The notes: a model not told the origin generated them from the sequence alone. A stretch of DNA of 64,000 bases from Saccharopolyspora endophytica (GCF_018070075.1 NZ_JAGPXE010000001.1:186001-250000); one strand, 5' to 3'; counted from the first letter of the stretch, positions 32,216 to 40,838 are shown. A program made the numbers and translations.

Positions 32216-32950
32216 ATGTCTTTCCGCCGCAGGTCGGCGCGCGATCGCGCGCGCCGCGAACTCAGCCAGAACTTCCTGATCAACCCCCGCGCGGCCCGCC
32301 GCATGGCCCGCGCGCTGATGCCGTCGCAGGACCCCGTCGTCGAACTCGGAGCGGGCCGCGGCGCGCTGACCCGAGAGCTCGTCGACCTCGGCCGTCCGGT
32401 GATCGCGGTGGAGCTCGACCCGCGCTGCGTCGAGCGCCTGAGCGCCGAACTCCCGCAGGTGCGCCTCCACCACGGCGACATGCGCGAGTTCCGGTTCCCG
32501 GTGAGGCCGCACGCCGTGGTCGGCAACCTGCCGTTCGGCATCACCACGACGATGACCCGCAGCCTGCTCACCACCCAGCACTGGACCGAAGCGGTGCTGC
32601 TGGTCCAGCACGAGGTGGCGGTCAAGCGGGCGAGGGGCGGTAGCCAGCTCAACGCCCAGTGGGCGCCCTGGTTCGAATTCCGGCTGCTGGGCGAGGTTCC
32701 GGCGCAGCACTTCCGGCCGATCCCGGCGTGCAGCGGCGGAATCCTCCACATCACCCGGCGACAACTCCTCCCGGTGGAGCGCAGGAGCGACTACCAGACC
32801 TTCGTCCGGGCCGTCTACCAGGCGAGGGGCCGATCGCTCGCGGAGATGATCCGCAACGTCACCGGCCACCGCCTCCACGACCTACCGCCCCTGCCGAAAG
32901 ACCTGACACCCCAGGCATGGGTGCGCCTCCACCGACGGATCAGGAGCTGA
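32216..32950 (+). CDS. erm: Erm-family 23S rRNA (adenine-N6)-methyltransferase
   Basis: 244 residues. N-terminal RRELSQNFLINPRAARRMAR is the Erm/KsgA entry motif. The SAM motif I is VELGAGRGALTREL (about 42-55), the acidic motif II is VELDPR, motif III lies in HHGDMREF, and the catalytic motif IV is NLPFGITT (about 103-110). Erm enzymes methylate A2058 of 23S rRNA and give macrolide-lincosamide-streptogramin B resistance; KsgA/RsmA shares the fold, but size, NLPFG and lack of its C-terminal features favour Erm. ATG 32216, with GGAG upstream. Terminator directly downstream. Confidence 0.88.
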   Translation: MSFRRRSARDRARRELSQNFLINPRAARRMARALMPSQDPVVELGAGRGALTRELVDLGRPVIAVELDPRCVERLSAELPQVRLHHGDMREFRFPVRPHAVVGNLPFGITTTMTRSLLTTQHWTEAVLLVQHEVAVKRARGGSQLNAQWAPWFEFRLLGEVPAQHFRPIPACSGGILHITRRQLLPVERRSDYQTFVRAVYQARGRSLAEMIRNVTGHRLHDLPPLPKDLTPQAWVRLHRRIRS

Positions 32951-32959
32951 TCACCGAGC

Positions 32960-33002
32960 GGGTGGACGGGCGCTGTTCGGGGGCACGGGCGCCCGTCCAC
33001 CC
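32960..33002 (+). terminator. Terminator after erm
   Basis: GGGTGGACGGGCGC (32960-32973) pairs perfectly with 32989-33002. It lies 10 nt after the erm stop and 44 nt before the opposing gene's stop, so it may serve both. Confidence 0.7.
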
Positions 33003-33045
33003 GTGGGGTCCGGCCTCGGGGGCATGCCGGACCGGCTGGAGAGGT

Positions 33046-33270
33046 TCAGGTGTGGCGGGAGGCGATCGCGCGCCAGCAGGTCATGCAGGTCTGCTCGGTG
33101 ATCCACGCGATCTCGTCGGGGAGCCGCTGCACTCGTCGGGCTTCGACCTCGGTGTCGCAGAAGGACTTCACCACGTCGTCCGGGTCGGCGCGCTTGGCGT
33201 CGACGCCGAACGCGTGCCTGCCGCTTCCTATCGGACGCCAGAACCAGTCGACCCCAGCGGCTTTGAACAT
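33046..33270 (-). CDS. Small protein of unknown function
   Basis: 74 residues, MFKAAGVDWFWRPIGSGRHA at the start and a CMTCW pair near the C-terminus that could bind metal. AAGGAG lies 6 nt before the ATG at 33270. A similarly sized gene lies beside the XRE regulator at the right end of the window. I do not recognise a family. It is divergent from the regulator remnant at 33300. Confidence 0.65.
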   Translation of the reverse strand: MFKAAGVDWFWRPIGSGRHAFGVDAKRADPDDVVKSFCDTEVEARRVQRLPDEIAWITEQTCMTCWRAIASRHT

Positions 33271-33299
33271 CGTCGCTCCTTCTGATCAGTAGGAGCATC

Positions 33300-33571
33300 T
33301 CCTCGCTGCAAGTAAGAAGCCGGACATCAAGATCCAGGTTCTTCCGTTCAGTGCGGGCCTTCACGAATCTGCATCGGGCAGTTTCACGTTGCTCGATTTC
33401 CCGCACGAGACCTGGCCGCCATCGGCTTACCAGGAGTACGCCGTGGGCGGACACCTCGTTGATGACACCGCGGCGGTGACGGCGTTGAGTACGGTCTTTG
33501 AGCGGTTGTGCAAACGTGCGCTGGGTGAACGGCTGAGCAGAGACGTGATCACCCAGTACGTGAACGGGTGA
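33300..33571 (+). pseudogene. C-terminal remnant of an XRE/DUF5753 (Scr1-like) regulator, frameshifted
   Basis: One frame reads KKPDIKIQVLPFSAG, the typical DUF5753 segment. The next frame continues HESASGSFTLLDFPHETW to DVITQYVNG and a stop at 33571. Joining them needs one extra base near 33360. The helix-turn-helix and most of DUF5753 are missing, as only about 90 codons remain. The intact DUF397 partner follows directly, as in complete loci. Confidence 0.75.
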
Positions 33572-33582
33572 GAGGTGCGGCG

Positions 33583-33765
33583 ATGGAGAACTGGCGGAAG
33601 TCGAGCTACAGCGGAACCCAGTCGAACTGCGTCGAGGTGGGGCGTGCTTGTGATCGGGTGGGGATCCGGGACACCAGGAACCGCGAGGCCGGGCACTTGG
33701 CCGTGCCCGTCTCGCGGTTCCTGGACTTCATCGGGGCCGTGAAGGACGGGGCCTTCGAGCGCTGA
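33583..33765 (+). CDS. DUF397 domain protein
   Basis: 60 residues: WRKSSYSGTQSNCVEVGRA is the DUF397 signature, and the C-terminus PVSRFLDFIGAVKDGAFE matches too. ATG at 33583 with GAGAGG 7 nt upstream. DUF397 proteins are encoded next to XRE/DUF5753 regulators in actinomycetes and act as small partners or targets in developmental control (Scr2-type). Here the regulator is broken, so this gene may be orphaned. Its stop abuts the opposing PhoX-like stop inside one palindrome. Confidence 0.88.
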   Translation: MENWRKSSYSGTQSNCVEVGRACDRVGIRDTRNREAGHLAVPVSRFLDFIGAVKDGAFER

Positions 33766-35721
33766 TCAGCGCCAGACCGCGACCACCGAGGGCCGGGGTT
33801 GGGTGGTGCCTCCGTCAGGCCAGTGGCTGGCGGGGTTGTCGGCGTTGGCGCCGTCCAGCTCGCCCGGGTGCTGGGCCGAGACCAGCACGAGGTCGTCCTC
33901 GATGACCGGCCCGCAGGCTTCGGCACCGCGCGGGACGCTGAGGAACGCCTTGACGTGGCCGCGTTCCGGGCCTTCCAACGGGACGGCGTAGAGGCCGTCG
34001 TTGAAGCCGAGCGCGCCGCTGGAGTCGGTGGTGATCCACAGGTTGCCCTGGCTGTCGAACGCGACGTTGTCCGGGCAGGTGATCGGGCTGACCTGCGACT
34101 TGTCGTACCCGGCGAAGTAGGTCGACGGGTCCGCCGGGTCGCCGCAGACCAGCAGCAGCCGCCAGGTGAACCGGGTGCCCGCCGGGTCGTCGTCGAGTTC
34201 CATGACCTGGCCGTGCTTGTTGGTGTTGCGCGGGTTCGGCTCGTCGGCGGGCGCCTTGCCGTCGGTGCCGCGATCGGAGTTGTTGGTCAGCGCCGCGTAG
34301 ACGCGTCCCGTCTTGGGGTGCGGCTGGACGTCCTCGGGCCGGTCCATCTTGGTGGCGCCCGCCTTGTCGGCGGCCTGGCGGGTGAAGACGTAGACCTCGT
34401 CGGCGCTCATGCCGTCGACGAAGCTGGTGTCGTTGTGCGCCAGCGGGATCCACTCGCCGACGCCGTCGAACTCGCCGTCGGAGGGCAGCTTCCCGGTTCC
34501 GTCGATCTCGGCGGGGTTGTCGCCGGTGAACTTCGCGACGTACAGGGTGCCCGAGTCCAGCAGCGACATGTTGTGCCTGCGGGCGTGCCCGCTGCCGCCC
34601 GGCTTCATCTTCCCGTCGGAGACGAACCGGTACATGTACTCGAACTTCTCGTCATCGCCCATGTAAGCGGCGACGCGGCCGTCGTCGAGGACGCGGATGT
34701 TGGCGCCTTCGTGCTTGAGCCGGCCGAGCGCGGTGTGCTTGACCGGGGTGGAGGACGGGTCGTTCGGGTCGAGCTCGATGATCCAGCCGAACCGGTTGGG
34801 CTCGTTGGGCTGCTGGGCGAGGTCCCAGCGGGAGTCGAAGCGCTCCCACTTGCGGTCGGTCGCGCCGCCGGAGATCCCGTAGCGCGCGAGGCGTTCCGCG
34901 GTCACCGGGTCGGTGACACCGTCGGCGTTGGCGAAGTACTGGTGGAAGTTCTCCTCGCCGGACAGGATCGTGCCCCACGGCGTGACGCCGCCGGAGCAGT
35001 TGTTCATGGTGCCCAGCGAGCGCATTCCCGTCGGATCGGCAGGGGTTTTCAGCCACTCGCTGCCCGCGGCGGGTCCGCGCAGCTCGAAGGGGGTCGTGAG
35101 GGTGATGCGCCGGTTCAGCGGGTCGATCACCGGCTTCTTGTCCTCCAGCACCACGACCGAAATCCCGTGCGCTGCCCAGGAGACCCGGGCCTGCTGCTCG
35201 GTGGGGTTCTCCGAGTCGTAGCCGCGGAAGACGAACTCCTCGGTGACGTACTCGTGGTTGTTGACCATCAGCCTGCGCCCGTCGGGCAGCGGCAGCAGCG
35301 CGCAGAAGTCGTTGTTGTAGCCGAACTGGCCTTCTTGCGCCTCGGGCGACTGGGCGTCGAAGTCGAACTCCGGTGCGCCGGGCAGGATCGGGTCTCCCCA
35401 GCGGATCACGATCTGCTGCTGGAAGCCCTCGGGGATCACCACCGCGTCCTCGGTGTTGGGCCGGATCGGCACGAAGTCCAGGCCGGTCGCGGCGGCCGCT
35501 TCGCGGGAGGCGAGCGCGGGAACGGCGAGCGCGGCCGTGGCCACCGCTCCGGCCTTGAGCAGGCCGCGACGGCTGAGCACCTGGTCCAGGACCTGCCCGA
35601 AGTAGGCGTTGTCCGAGGTGTTCGGCGGGTGTTGGGAGCACTGGTCGCCGCATCGGTAGCGGCACGTGACGCGGGCACGTCCGCCGGTGAGCAGCGGCAA
35701 GAGTCGACGTTCGGGAGCCAC
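33766..35721 (-). CDS. Tat-exported PhoX-like phosphatase (DUF839), paralog 2
   Basis: About 651 residues, same architecture as the gene at 29649: cysteine motif VTCRYRCGDQC, twin-arginine signal SRRGLLKAGAVATAALAV (about 55-72), then the DUF839 blocks FGYNNDFCALL, NNHEYVTEE, WGTILSGEENFHQYF, MDRPEDVQPHP and CGDPADPSTYF. GTG 35721 follows GGAGG at 5 nt; paralog 1 has the same GGAGGTCC plus NTG arrangement, which supports both starts. A promoter-like TTGCAC-16-TACGCT lies upstream. Secreted phosphate scavenging is the likely role; no Pho box was identified. Confidence 0.88.
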   Translation of the reverse strand: MAPERRLLPLLTGGRARVTCRYRCGDQCSQHPPNTSDNAYFGQVLDQVLSRRGLLKAGAVATAALAVPALASREAAAATGLDFVPIRPNTEDAVVIPEGFQQQIVIRWGDPILPGAPEFDFDAQSPEAQEGQFGYNNDFCALLPLPDGRRLMVNNHEYVTEEFVFRGYDSENPTEQQARVSWAAHGISVVVLEDKKPVIDPLNRRITLTTPFELRGPAAGSEWLKTPADPTGMRSLGTMNNCSGGVTPWGTILSGEENFHQYFANADGVTDPVTAERLARYGISGGATDRKWERFDSRWDLAQQPNEPNRFGWIIELDPNDPSSTPVKHTALGRLKHEGANIRVLDDGRVAAYMGDDEKFEYMYRFVSDGKMKPGGSGHARRHNMSLLDSGTLYVAKFTGDNPAEIDGTGKLPSDGEFDGVGEWIPLAHNDTSFVDGMSADEVYVFTRQAADKAGATKMDRPEDVQPHPKTGRVYAALTNNSDRGTDGKAPADEPNPRNTNKHGQVMELDDDPAGTRFTWRLLLVCGDPADPSTYFAGYDKSQVSPITCPDNVAFDSQGNLWITTDSSGALGFNDGLYAVPLEGPERGHVKAFLSVPRGAEACGPVIEDDLVLVSAQHPGELDGANADNPASHWPDGGTTQPRPSVVAVWR

Positions 35722-35813
35722 CAGGACCTCCAAGCTGTTCGAGAACGGCTTGGAGCGTAAGCGAACGTCAACGGTGTGCAAGCGCTTGGCGAACATTGGG
35801 CGACAAAAACGGA

Positions 35814-35842
35814 GGGGCGCGCGGATCGAGTCCGCGCGCCCC
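35814..35842 (-). terminator. Rho-independent terminator of the MFS exporter gene
   Basis: GGGGCGCGCGGA (35814-35825) pairs perfectly with 35831-35842. On the minus strand it is followed by TCCGTTTTTG. It ends the gene at 35859. Confidence 0.8.
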
Positions 35843-35858
35843 TTTCGTCGTCGTTCGA

Positions 35859-37082
35859 TCAGACCTCTTCGCCGACCACTGCCGCTTCGGCGGGGACCTG
35901 CTGGGCGTCGGCCTTGCCGCGCACGTCGGTGACCAGCAGCAGCGCGGCGATCACGCACAGGCCCGCGCCGACGGCGAACGGGGCGTGGTTCGAGCCGAAC
36001 CAGGTGGCGACGTGGCCGACCAGCGTGGCGGCAGCGGCGCCGCCGAGCCAGCGGCAGAAGTTGTAGCCGGCGCTGGCCACGGGGCGCGGGGCGTCGCTGA
36101 CGCTCATCGCCGAACCGGTGAACAGCGTGTTGAGCAGGCCCGAGGCCAGTCCGCTGAGGATCACGCCGACGACCACGACCGGCTTCGAACCGAACGCCAT
36201 GACGCCCAGGATCACCGCGTAGAGCAGGACCGCGATGATCGTGCCGCCGACCTCGCCGAAGCGGGCCGCCAGCTTCGGCGCCAGCGTCACCCCGGCGACC
36301 GCGACGCACAGGCCCCAGCCGAAGAACACCAGGCCGACCGCGATCGCGCCGAACTCCAGCACGAACGGCGACCAGGCCAGCACGATGAAGAAGCTCGCGG
36401 TGTAGAACGCCGAGCCCAGCGAGGTGCGCAGCAGGCCACCGTGCTTGAGCGCCTTGATCGGGTCGAGGATGCCGATCTTGGCGCGGGTCGAGCGATCCCC
36501 GTCCTTGGGCAGGAAACCGGCGGCGAGGATCAGCGCGACGGCCATCAGCGCCGCGGTGCCGGCGAACGGGCCCCGCCAGGAGATGTTGCCCAGCAGGGCG
36601 CCGAGCAGCGGCCCGGTGGACAGGCCGATGCCCAGCGCCGCCTCGTACAGCAGGATCGCGGCCTGCTGACCGCCGGAGGCGGCGCCGACGATCACCGACA
36701 GCGCGGTGGCGATGAAGAACGCGTTGCCCAGGCCCCACACCGCGCGCAGCGCGACGAGCTGGCCGATGGAGCTCGCCAGCGCGCACGCGATGGTCGCCAG
36801 CACGATCAGGACGAGGCCGGTGACCACGGTGCGCTTGGGCCCGAAGCGGGCGCTGAACGCACCGGTGATCAGCATGGCCACGACCTGAACGCCCAGGTAG
36901 GACGAGAACAGCAGGGTGACCTGCTCCGGTCCGGCGTTCATCGCCTCGGCGATGGACAGCAGGATCGGGTCGACCAGGCCGATTCCCATGAAGGCGATGA
37001 CCGCCGCGAACGCGGTGATCCACACCGCCTTCGGTTGTCCCTTGAAGACGTCGAGTAACCGAACTTCGTGCCCGGCGCTCAT
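35859..37082 (-). CDS. MFS drug-efflux-like transporter
   Basis: 407 residues with 12 hydrophobic spans. The loop FSARFGPKRTVVTGLVLIVL (motif A, about 65-85) and the Gly-rich motif C region ALGIGLSTGPLLGALLGNIS (about 135-155) indicate the drug:H+ antiporter-1 type. ATG at 37082 preceded by GAGGGG at some distance; an ATG six codons upstream is possible. The substrate is unknown. It is monocistronic. Confidence 0.88.
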   Translation of the reverse strand: MSAGHEVRLLDVFKGQPKAVWITAFAAVIAFMGIGLVDPILLSIAEAMNAGPEQVTLLFSSYLGVQVVAMLITGAFSARFGPKRTVVTGLVLIVLATIACALASSIGQLVALRAVWGLGNAFFIATALSVIVGAASGGQQAAILLYEAALGIGLSTGPLLGALLGNISWRGPFAGTAALMAVALILAAGFLPKDGDRSTRAKIGILDPIKALKHGGLLRTSLGSAFYTASFFIVLAWSPFVLEFGAIAVGLVFFGWGLCVAVAGVTLAPKLAARFGEVGGTIIAVLLYAVILGVMAFGSKPVVVVGVILSGLASGLLNTLFTGSAMSVSDAPRPVASAGYNFCRWLGGAAAATLVGHVATWFGSNHAPFAVGAGLCVIAALLLVTDVRGKADAQQVPAEAAVVGEEV

Positions 37083-37207
37083 CGCCACGCCACCCCTCAT
37101 CAACGGCGTTGGCAGCTGCGGTTGCGGCTGCTGTGAAGTCAAACCGTTCGCAATGCTAAACAATTCTCGTTAGCAGAACAAACGGACATGAGGAGCGTCA
37201 CCGGGGG

Positions 37208-38959
37208 TCAGGAGTCCAAGGCGCTGCGCGCAGCCGCCGCGACCTCCTCGTCCTCGTGGTTGTCGGCCAGCGCCGCCAGCAGCGCGCGGGCGTGGGAATG
37301 CCCGCTGCCGGCCACCTCGCCCACCAGCTGCAACTGCTCGTCCTCCGGCTGCTCGGCCACGTCACCGACGAACAGGTCCACGTCGGTCTCCAGCGTCACC
37401 GCCATCGCGTCCACGCTGAACAGCAGCTGATCACCGTCGCGCGCCACCTGCTCGTCGGTGGCGGCCTGCAGCCACACCCGCACCGCCGCGCCGCACACCG
37501 GGTCGTCGACCAGCCCGCGGGCCGCGGTCACGCCCTCCTCGCCGGTCGCCTCCAGCAGCGCCAGCGCGGGCATCCGGACCACCGGGTCGTCCACCAGCTC
37601 CAGGAGCCCGGTCAGCTCGTCCGCGGCCTGCTTCGGGCCGCGGTCCTCGACCCAGCTCGTCGCCAGCGCCTGCTGGACCGGCGCCGGGGCGGCGGCGAAC
37701 AGCAGCGCCACCAGCTCGGCCGGGGCCAGGCGCAGCGCATCGGTCGTCGGCACGTGGAAACCGAACGCCCGCAACGACTCCCGCGCGGCCCACACGCCCG
37801 CGGGCAGCAGCTCCACGAACATCTCGACGGGCAGCGCGGTGCCGTCCTCCTCGGTCGCCGGCCGGGTGCGCAGCGCCCCCATCGCCTCCCACTGCTCGAC
37901 GATCCGCTTCACCAGGGCCAGCACCGGGCTCGGGTCCTCGGCACCCAGCACGTCGGCGGCGGTGAAGGCCACGACCTCCAGCGGCACCTCCTCGCCGGCC
38001 GCGTAGAGCACGCTCAGCACCGACTGCACCAGCTCGGGCAGGTCGTCCTCGTCGTCGTCGGAGTCGGCGGCGATGTTCTCCAGCCCGTCGCGGAAGACGT
38101 CGTCGAGCAGCACGAAGCTCTGCCACAGCTTCGTCCACAGCAGCTCCGGCTCGGCCAGCAGCGGAGCGGCGATCAGCGTCGGAACGACCCGCTCGCCGGA
38201 GACCCGCAGCAGGCCCGCGCGCTGCGCCCACTCCAGCAGCAGACCTGCGGTGGCGGTGTCGCTGCCCAGGCTCGCGGCCAGCTTGTCGACGTCGCCGTCA
38301 CCCGCGTGCTCCACGACCGCGCGGATGCGGTCCATGATCGGGGCGCCGGCCGCGATGTCGCGGTGCGGCTCCGACTCGGTCAGCTCCACCGGGCTCAGCC
38401 ACAGCTTCGGCTGCTGCTCGGGCTCGGTGGCCTCGCGCGCGGTGATCTCGTCGGCGGTGTCCTGGTCGACGTCGAGCTCACCGGCGTCCACGGCGTCGTG
38501 GAACTCCTCCACCGCGGCGTCGTCGGAGTCGTCGACCCCCAGCTCGCGCATGGTGGTCGTCCAGAACTTCTCCGAACTCCACTCCGTCGGATCGGCCATC
38601 GCGCTCAGGTAGGCGGGCGTGGCCGCGTCCACCGCGTCGTGCAGCGCGGAAACCGGATCGGTCGAGGTCAGGAGGCGCTCCTCGGCCAGGAAGTCGAGCC
38701 ACCGGTGCAGCAGGTCCGGCGTCGCCGACCACTCGCGGGTCAGCACGGCCCGGCGCGGCACGACCTCTGTCAGGACGCGCACGAGGTCCTCCTCGCTCCA
38801 GTGCGCGAGCATGCCGTCGGCGAGGAACTTGTCGTCGAGCAGCAGCTCGACCAGCTCCGCTGCGTCGAGCTCGGGGTGGCGGCGGGTGAAGCGGTCGATC
38901 AGTTCGGCGCTGGCCTCGTCGAAACGTTCCTGCTCGCCGTGGATGAAGACGGTGCGCAT
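37208..38959 (-). CDS. Large acidic protein of unknown function
   Basis: 583 residues, strongly acidic and rich in Ala, Leu, Glu and Asp, with no signal peptide or membrane helix. The N-terminal part (FIHGEQERFDEASAELIDRF) and helical periodicity throughout suggest an all-alpha repeat protein; the last 130 residues resemble HEAT-like repeats (DDPVVRMPALALLEATGEEG, then HEDEEVAAAARSALDS). An acidic run DSDDDEDDLPE is near residue 300. GGGGTC precedes the ATG at 38959. No function assigned. Confidence 0.75.
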   Translation of the reverse strand: MRTVFIHGEQERFDEASAELIDRFTRRHPELDAAELVELLLDDKFLADGMLAHWSEEDLVRVLTEVVPRRAVLTREWSATPDLLHRWLDFLAEERLLTSTDPVSALHDAVDAATPAYLSAMADPTEWSSEKFWTTTMRELGVDDSDDAAVEEFHDAVDAGELDVDQDTADEITAREATEPEQQPKLWLSPVELTESEPHRDIAAGAPIMDRIRAVVEHAGDGDVDKLAASLGSDTATAGLLLEWAQRAGLLRVSGERVVPTLIAAPLLAEPELLWTKLWQSFVLLDDVFRDGLENIAADSDDDEDDLPELVQSVLSVLYAAGEEVPLEVVAFTAADVLGAEDPSPVLALVKRIVEQWEAMGALRTRPATEEDGTALPVEMFVELLPAGVWAARESLRAFGFHVPTTDALRLAPAELVALLFAAAPAPVQQALATSWVEDRGPKQAADELTGLLELVDDPVVRMPALALLEATGEEGVTAARGLVDDPVCGAAVRVWLQAATDEQVARDGDQLLFSVDAMAVTLETDVDLFVGDVAEQPEDEQLQLVGEVAGSGHSHARALLAALADNHEDEEVAAAARSALDS

Positions 38960-39090
38960 GGTGACCCCATTCGCTCACGTGTGCGGATCTCGTGCCCCAA
39001 GGTTAGAGACAACCCGAACCGAATCCGGGGAGCGCGAGCGGGGTCGTGCACTCGTGTCGTGATCGCCCGTTCGGGTGCTGTTTCCCGGGG

Positions 39091-39465
39091 TCAGTGCCAG
39101 ATCGAGGCGGCCAGCACGACGCCGAGCACGCCCGAACCCAGCCCCACCAGCACCGAACCGACCACGTTGAGCAGACCGAACAGCCGCTGCCCGCCGGTCA
39201 GCAGGCGCACGCTCTCGTAACCGAAGGTGCTGAACGTCGTCAGCGCGCCGCACAGACCCACGCCCAGCGCGGTCTGCAGCACCGGCAGGGACGCGCCGAA
39301 CAGGGCAGCCCCGGCGAGGAAGCCGAGGATCAGCGAACCGATCGCGTTGACCACCAGCGTTCCCCACGGGAACCCGGTGTCGTGCCGGGCCTGGACCCAG
39401 CGGTCGGTGAGGAAGCGCAGGCTCGCCCCGGTGGCGCCGCCGAGCGCGACGAGCAGGAGCGTCAC
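39091..39465 (-). CDS. crcB: CrcB/Fluc fluoride channel subunit
   Basis: 124 residues, four spans. The family motifs are GGATGASLRFLTDRW (about 9-23), NAIGSLILGFL (about 40-50) and CGALTTFSTFGYE (about 72-84), the last including the TTFSTF pore segment. GTG start at 39465 overlaps the stop of the neighbouring crcB paralog (GTGA) and has GGGAGG upstream. Fluc channels export fluoride passively; paired genes usually encode an antiparallel heterodimer. Confidence 0.93.
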   Translation of the reverse strand: MTLLLVALGGATGASLRFLTDRWVQARHDTGFPWGTLVVNAIGSLILGFLAGAALFGASLPVLQTALGVGLCGALTTFSTFGYESVRLLTGGQRLFGLLNVVGSVLVGLGSGVLGVVLAASIWH

Positions 39466-39908
39466 GCGGCCTCCCGTCGCAGTCCCCGCGACAGAGCTCG
39501 GGTGGCGGTCATGCCGACGAACACCGCGAGCAGGCAGCACAGCACCGTGGCCAGCAGATAGCCCAGCGCCGCCAGCGGCGCCGACAGCGCCAGCCGCAGC
39601 GCGTCGGTCACGTAGGTGGAGAACGTGGTGAAACCGCCGAGCACGCCCACGCCCAGCAACGGTCGCAGCAGGCGGTGCGGGGTGACCAACTCGGTGATCA
39701 CGCACATCAGCACGCCGATGGCCAGGCAGCCCAGCACGTTGACCAGGAACGTCGAAACGGGGCCCGGCCACACCAGGCTCGTCGACCAGCGCAGGACCGA
39801 CCCGATCGCGCCGCCGGCGGCGACCGCGGCCGGCACGTCCCAGGTGGTCGCGGAGGCGGCCTTGCCCGCGGGCTCGCGGACCGTCCGCGCCTCGGCGGGA
39901 GAAGCCAT
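39462..39908 (-). CDS. crcB: CrcB/Fluc fluoride channel subunit, partner
   Basis: 148 residues. A charged N-terminal extension of about 28 residues precedes VPAAVAAGGAIGSVLRWSTS, then FLVNVLGCLAIGVLM and LGGFTTFSTYVTDAL. The pore motif has Tyr where the partner has Phe (TTFSTY). ATG 39908 follows GGAGG. It is first in the two-gene unit and overlaps the second by 4 nt. I looked for a fluoride riboswitch in 39909-40002 and did not find a convincing match. Confidence 0.93.
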   Translation of the reverse strand: MASPAEARTVREPAGKAASATTWDVPAAVAAGGAIGSVLRWSTSLVWPGPVSTFLVNVLGCLAIGVLMCVITELVTPHRLLRPLLGVGVLGGFTTFSTYVTDALRLALSAPLAALGYLLATVLCCLLAVFVGMTATRALSRGLRREAA

Positions 39909-40002
39909 CGACACCTCCGTGACTGCTCCCGCCGAGGGTACCGGGCCGGTTGCCCTGACCAGCACCGATCGCGACCGAGGTCTCACCGGCCGCGCACGAG
40001 GA

Positions 40003-40032
40003 AGCGGGGCGGCCGGTTCCGGCCGCCCCGCT
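40003..40032 (-). terminator. Perfect 14-bp hairpin between lipoprotein and crcB genes
   Basis: AGCGGGGCGGCCGG (40003-40016), TT, and the exact complement (40019-40032). It begins 11 nt after the stop of the lipoprotein gene on the minus strand. Confidence 0.7.
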
Positions 40033-40043
40033 GGTGGAACCGC

Positions 40044-40640
40044 TTACTGAACCTTGATCTCGACCTTGCGGGACGCGGCGGGGTCGCCGCCCGCGTCGCC
40101 CTCACCGGTGGCCTGCAGGCGCTCGGCCGGGATCCCGGACTGCGTCAGCTGGTCGACGACCGCCTGGGCGCGAGCCTGCGACAGCTCCTTGCTGTCCTGG
40201 CTGGAGCTCGTCCCGGACGCGGTGAAGCCCGCGACCTGGAACTTCATCTCCTGCGGAGCCGACTTGAGCATCTCGGCGGCCTTGGTGACCGTCTCCTTGC
40301 CCTGGTCGGTGAGCTCGCTGCTGTCCGGGTCGAAGGTGATCGGCGAGCTCTGGTTGAGCTGGTCGAGCTGGCCCTGGAGCTGAGCCTTGGCCTGGTCGCC
40401 GCCCTGCTCACCGCCGCCCTGCTGACCGCCGCCCATTCCGCCCGGCTGCTCGCCACCGGGCGGAGGCTGCTGCTCGCCGCCCGGCTGGGGCTGGCCCGGC
40501 TGCGGCTGGCCGGGCTGCGGGGCTCCGGGCACTCCCGACGGCATTCCCGGCACGCCCTCTGGTGCACCACCGCACCCGGCGAGCAGTGCCGAGGTGCAAG
40601 CGATCACTGCAGCGGCGTATTTGACGTTCGTTCGGCGCAT
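40044..40640 (-). CDS. OmpA-like domain lipoprotein
   Basis: 198 residues. The lipobox LLAGC (Cys about residue 23) follows a signal peptide. A long Gly/Pro/Gln-rich linker (about 25-85; repeats of PGQPQ) precedes an OmpA-family peptidoglycan-associating domain: ITFDPDSSELTDQGKETVTK, then VAGFTASGTSS, LSQARAQAVVDQL and GEGDAGG. Likely anchored outside the membrane and touching the cell wall. ATG 40640. A 24-bp near-perfect palindrome is about 100 nt upstream. Confidence 0.88.
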   Translation of the reverse strand: MRRTNVKYAAAVIACTSALLAGCGGAPEGVPGMPSGVPGAPQPGQPQPGQPQPGGEQQPPPGGEQPGGMGGGQQGGGEQGGDQAKAQLQGQLDQLNQSSPITFDPDSSELTDQGKETVTKAAEMLKSAPQEMKFQVAGFTASGTSSSQDSKELSQARAQAVVDQLTQSGIPAERLQATGEGDAGGDPAASRKVEIKVQ

Positions 40641-40742
40641 AACCCACCTCGCGGTCCGTGGTGCGTATCTCGGAGACGGGCAGATAGTGCGGTCTGATCG
40701 ACCCGAAAACGCGCAACCACTGCGCGAGTCCGGCGCTGTTCA

Positions 40743-40766
40743 CACTTTGGAGTTAACTCCGAAGTG
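40743..40766. promoter_or_regulatory. 24-bp near-perfect palindrome upstream of the lipoprotein gene
   Basis: CACTTTGGAGTT and its mirror half AACTCCGAAGTG match at 11 of 12 positions, with a perfect GGAGTTAACTCC centre. It lies between the lipoprotein start (40640) and the end of the ABC exporter operon (40839). Likely operator; regulator unknown. Confidence 0.6.
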
Positions 40767-40838
40767 CGGTCCTGCCAGGCAAAACGTGCTCATGCGACGC
40801 ACTAACGGCTGTCCCCTGTGGACATCCTGAAGGACCTT

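Noticed and set aside
39909..40002. Possible fluoride riboswitch upstream of the crcB pair
   Set aside because: The minus-strand sequence has AACCGG and GCAGTCAC pieces but not the GGNGAUG opening or the conserved pseudoknot order of the crcB motif. A covariance search would decide.
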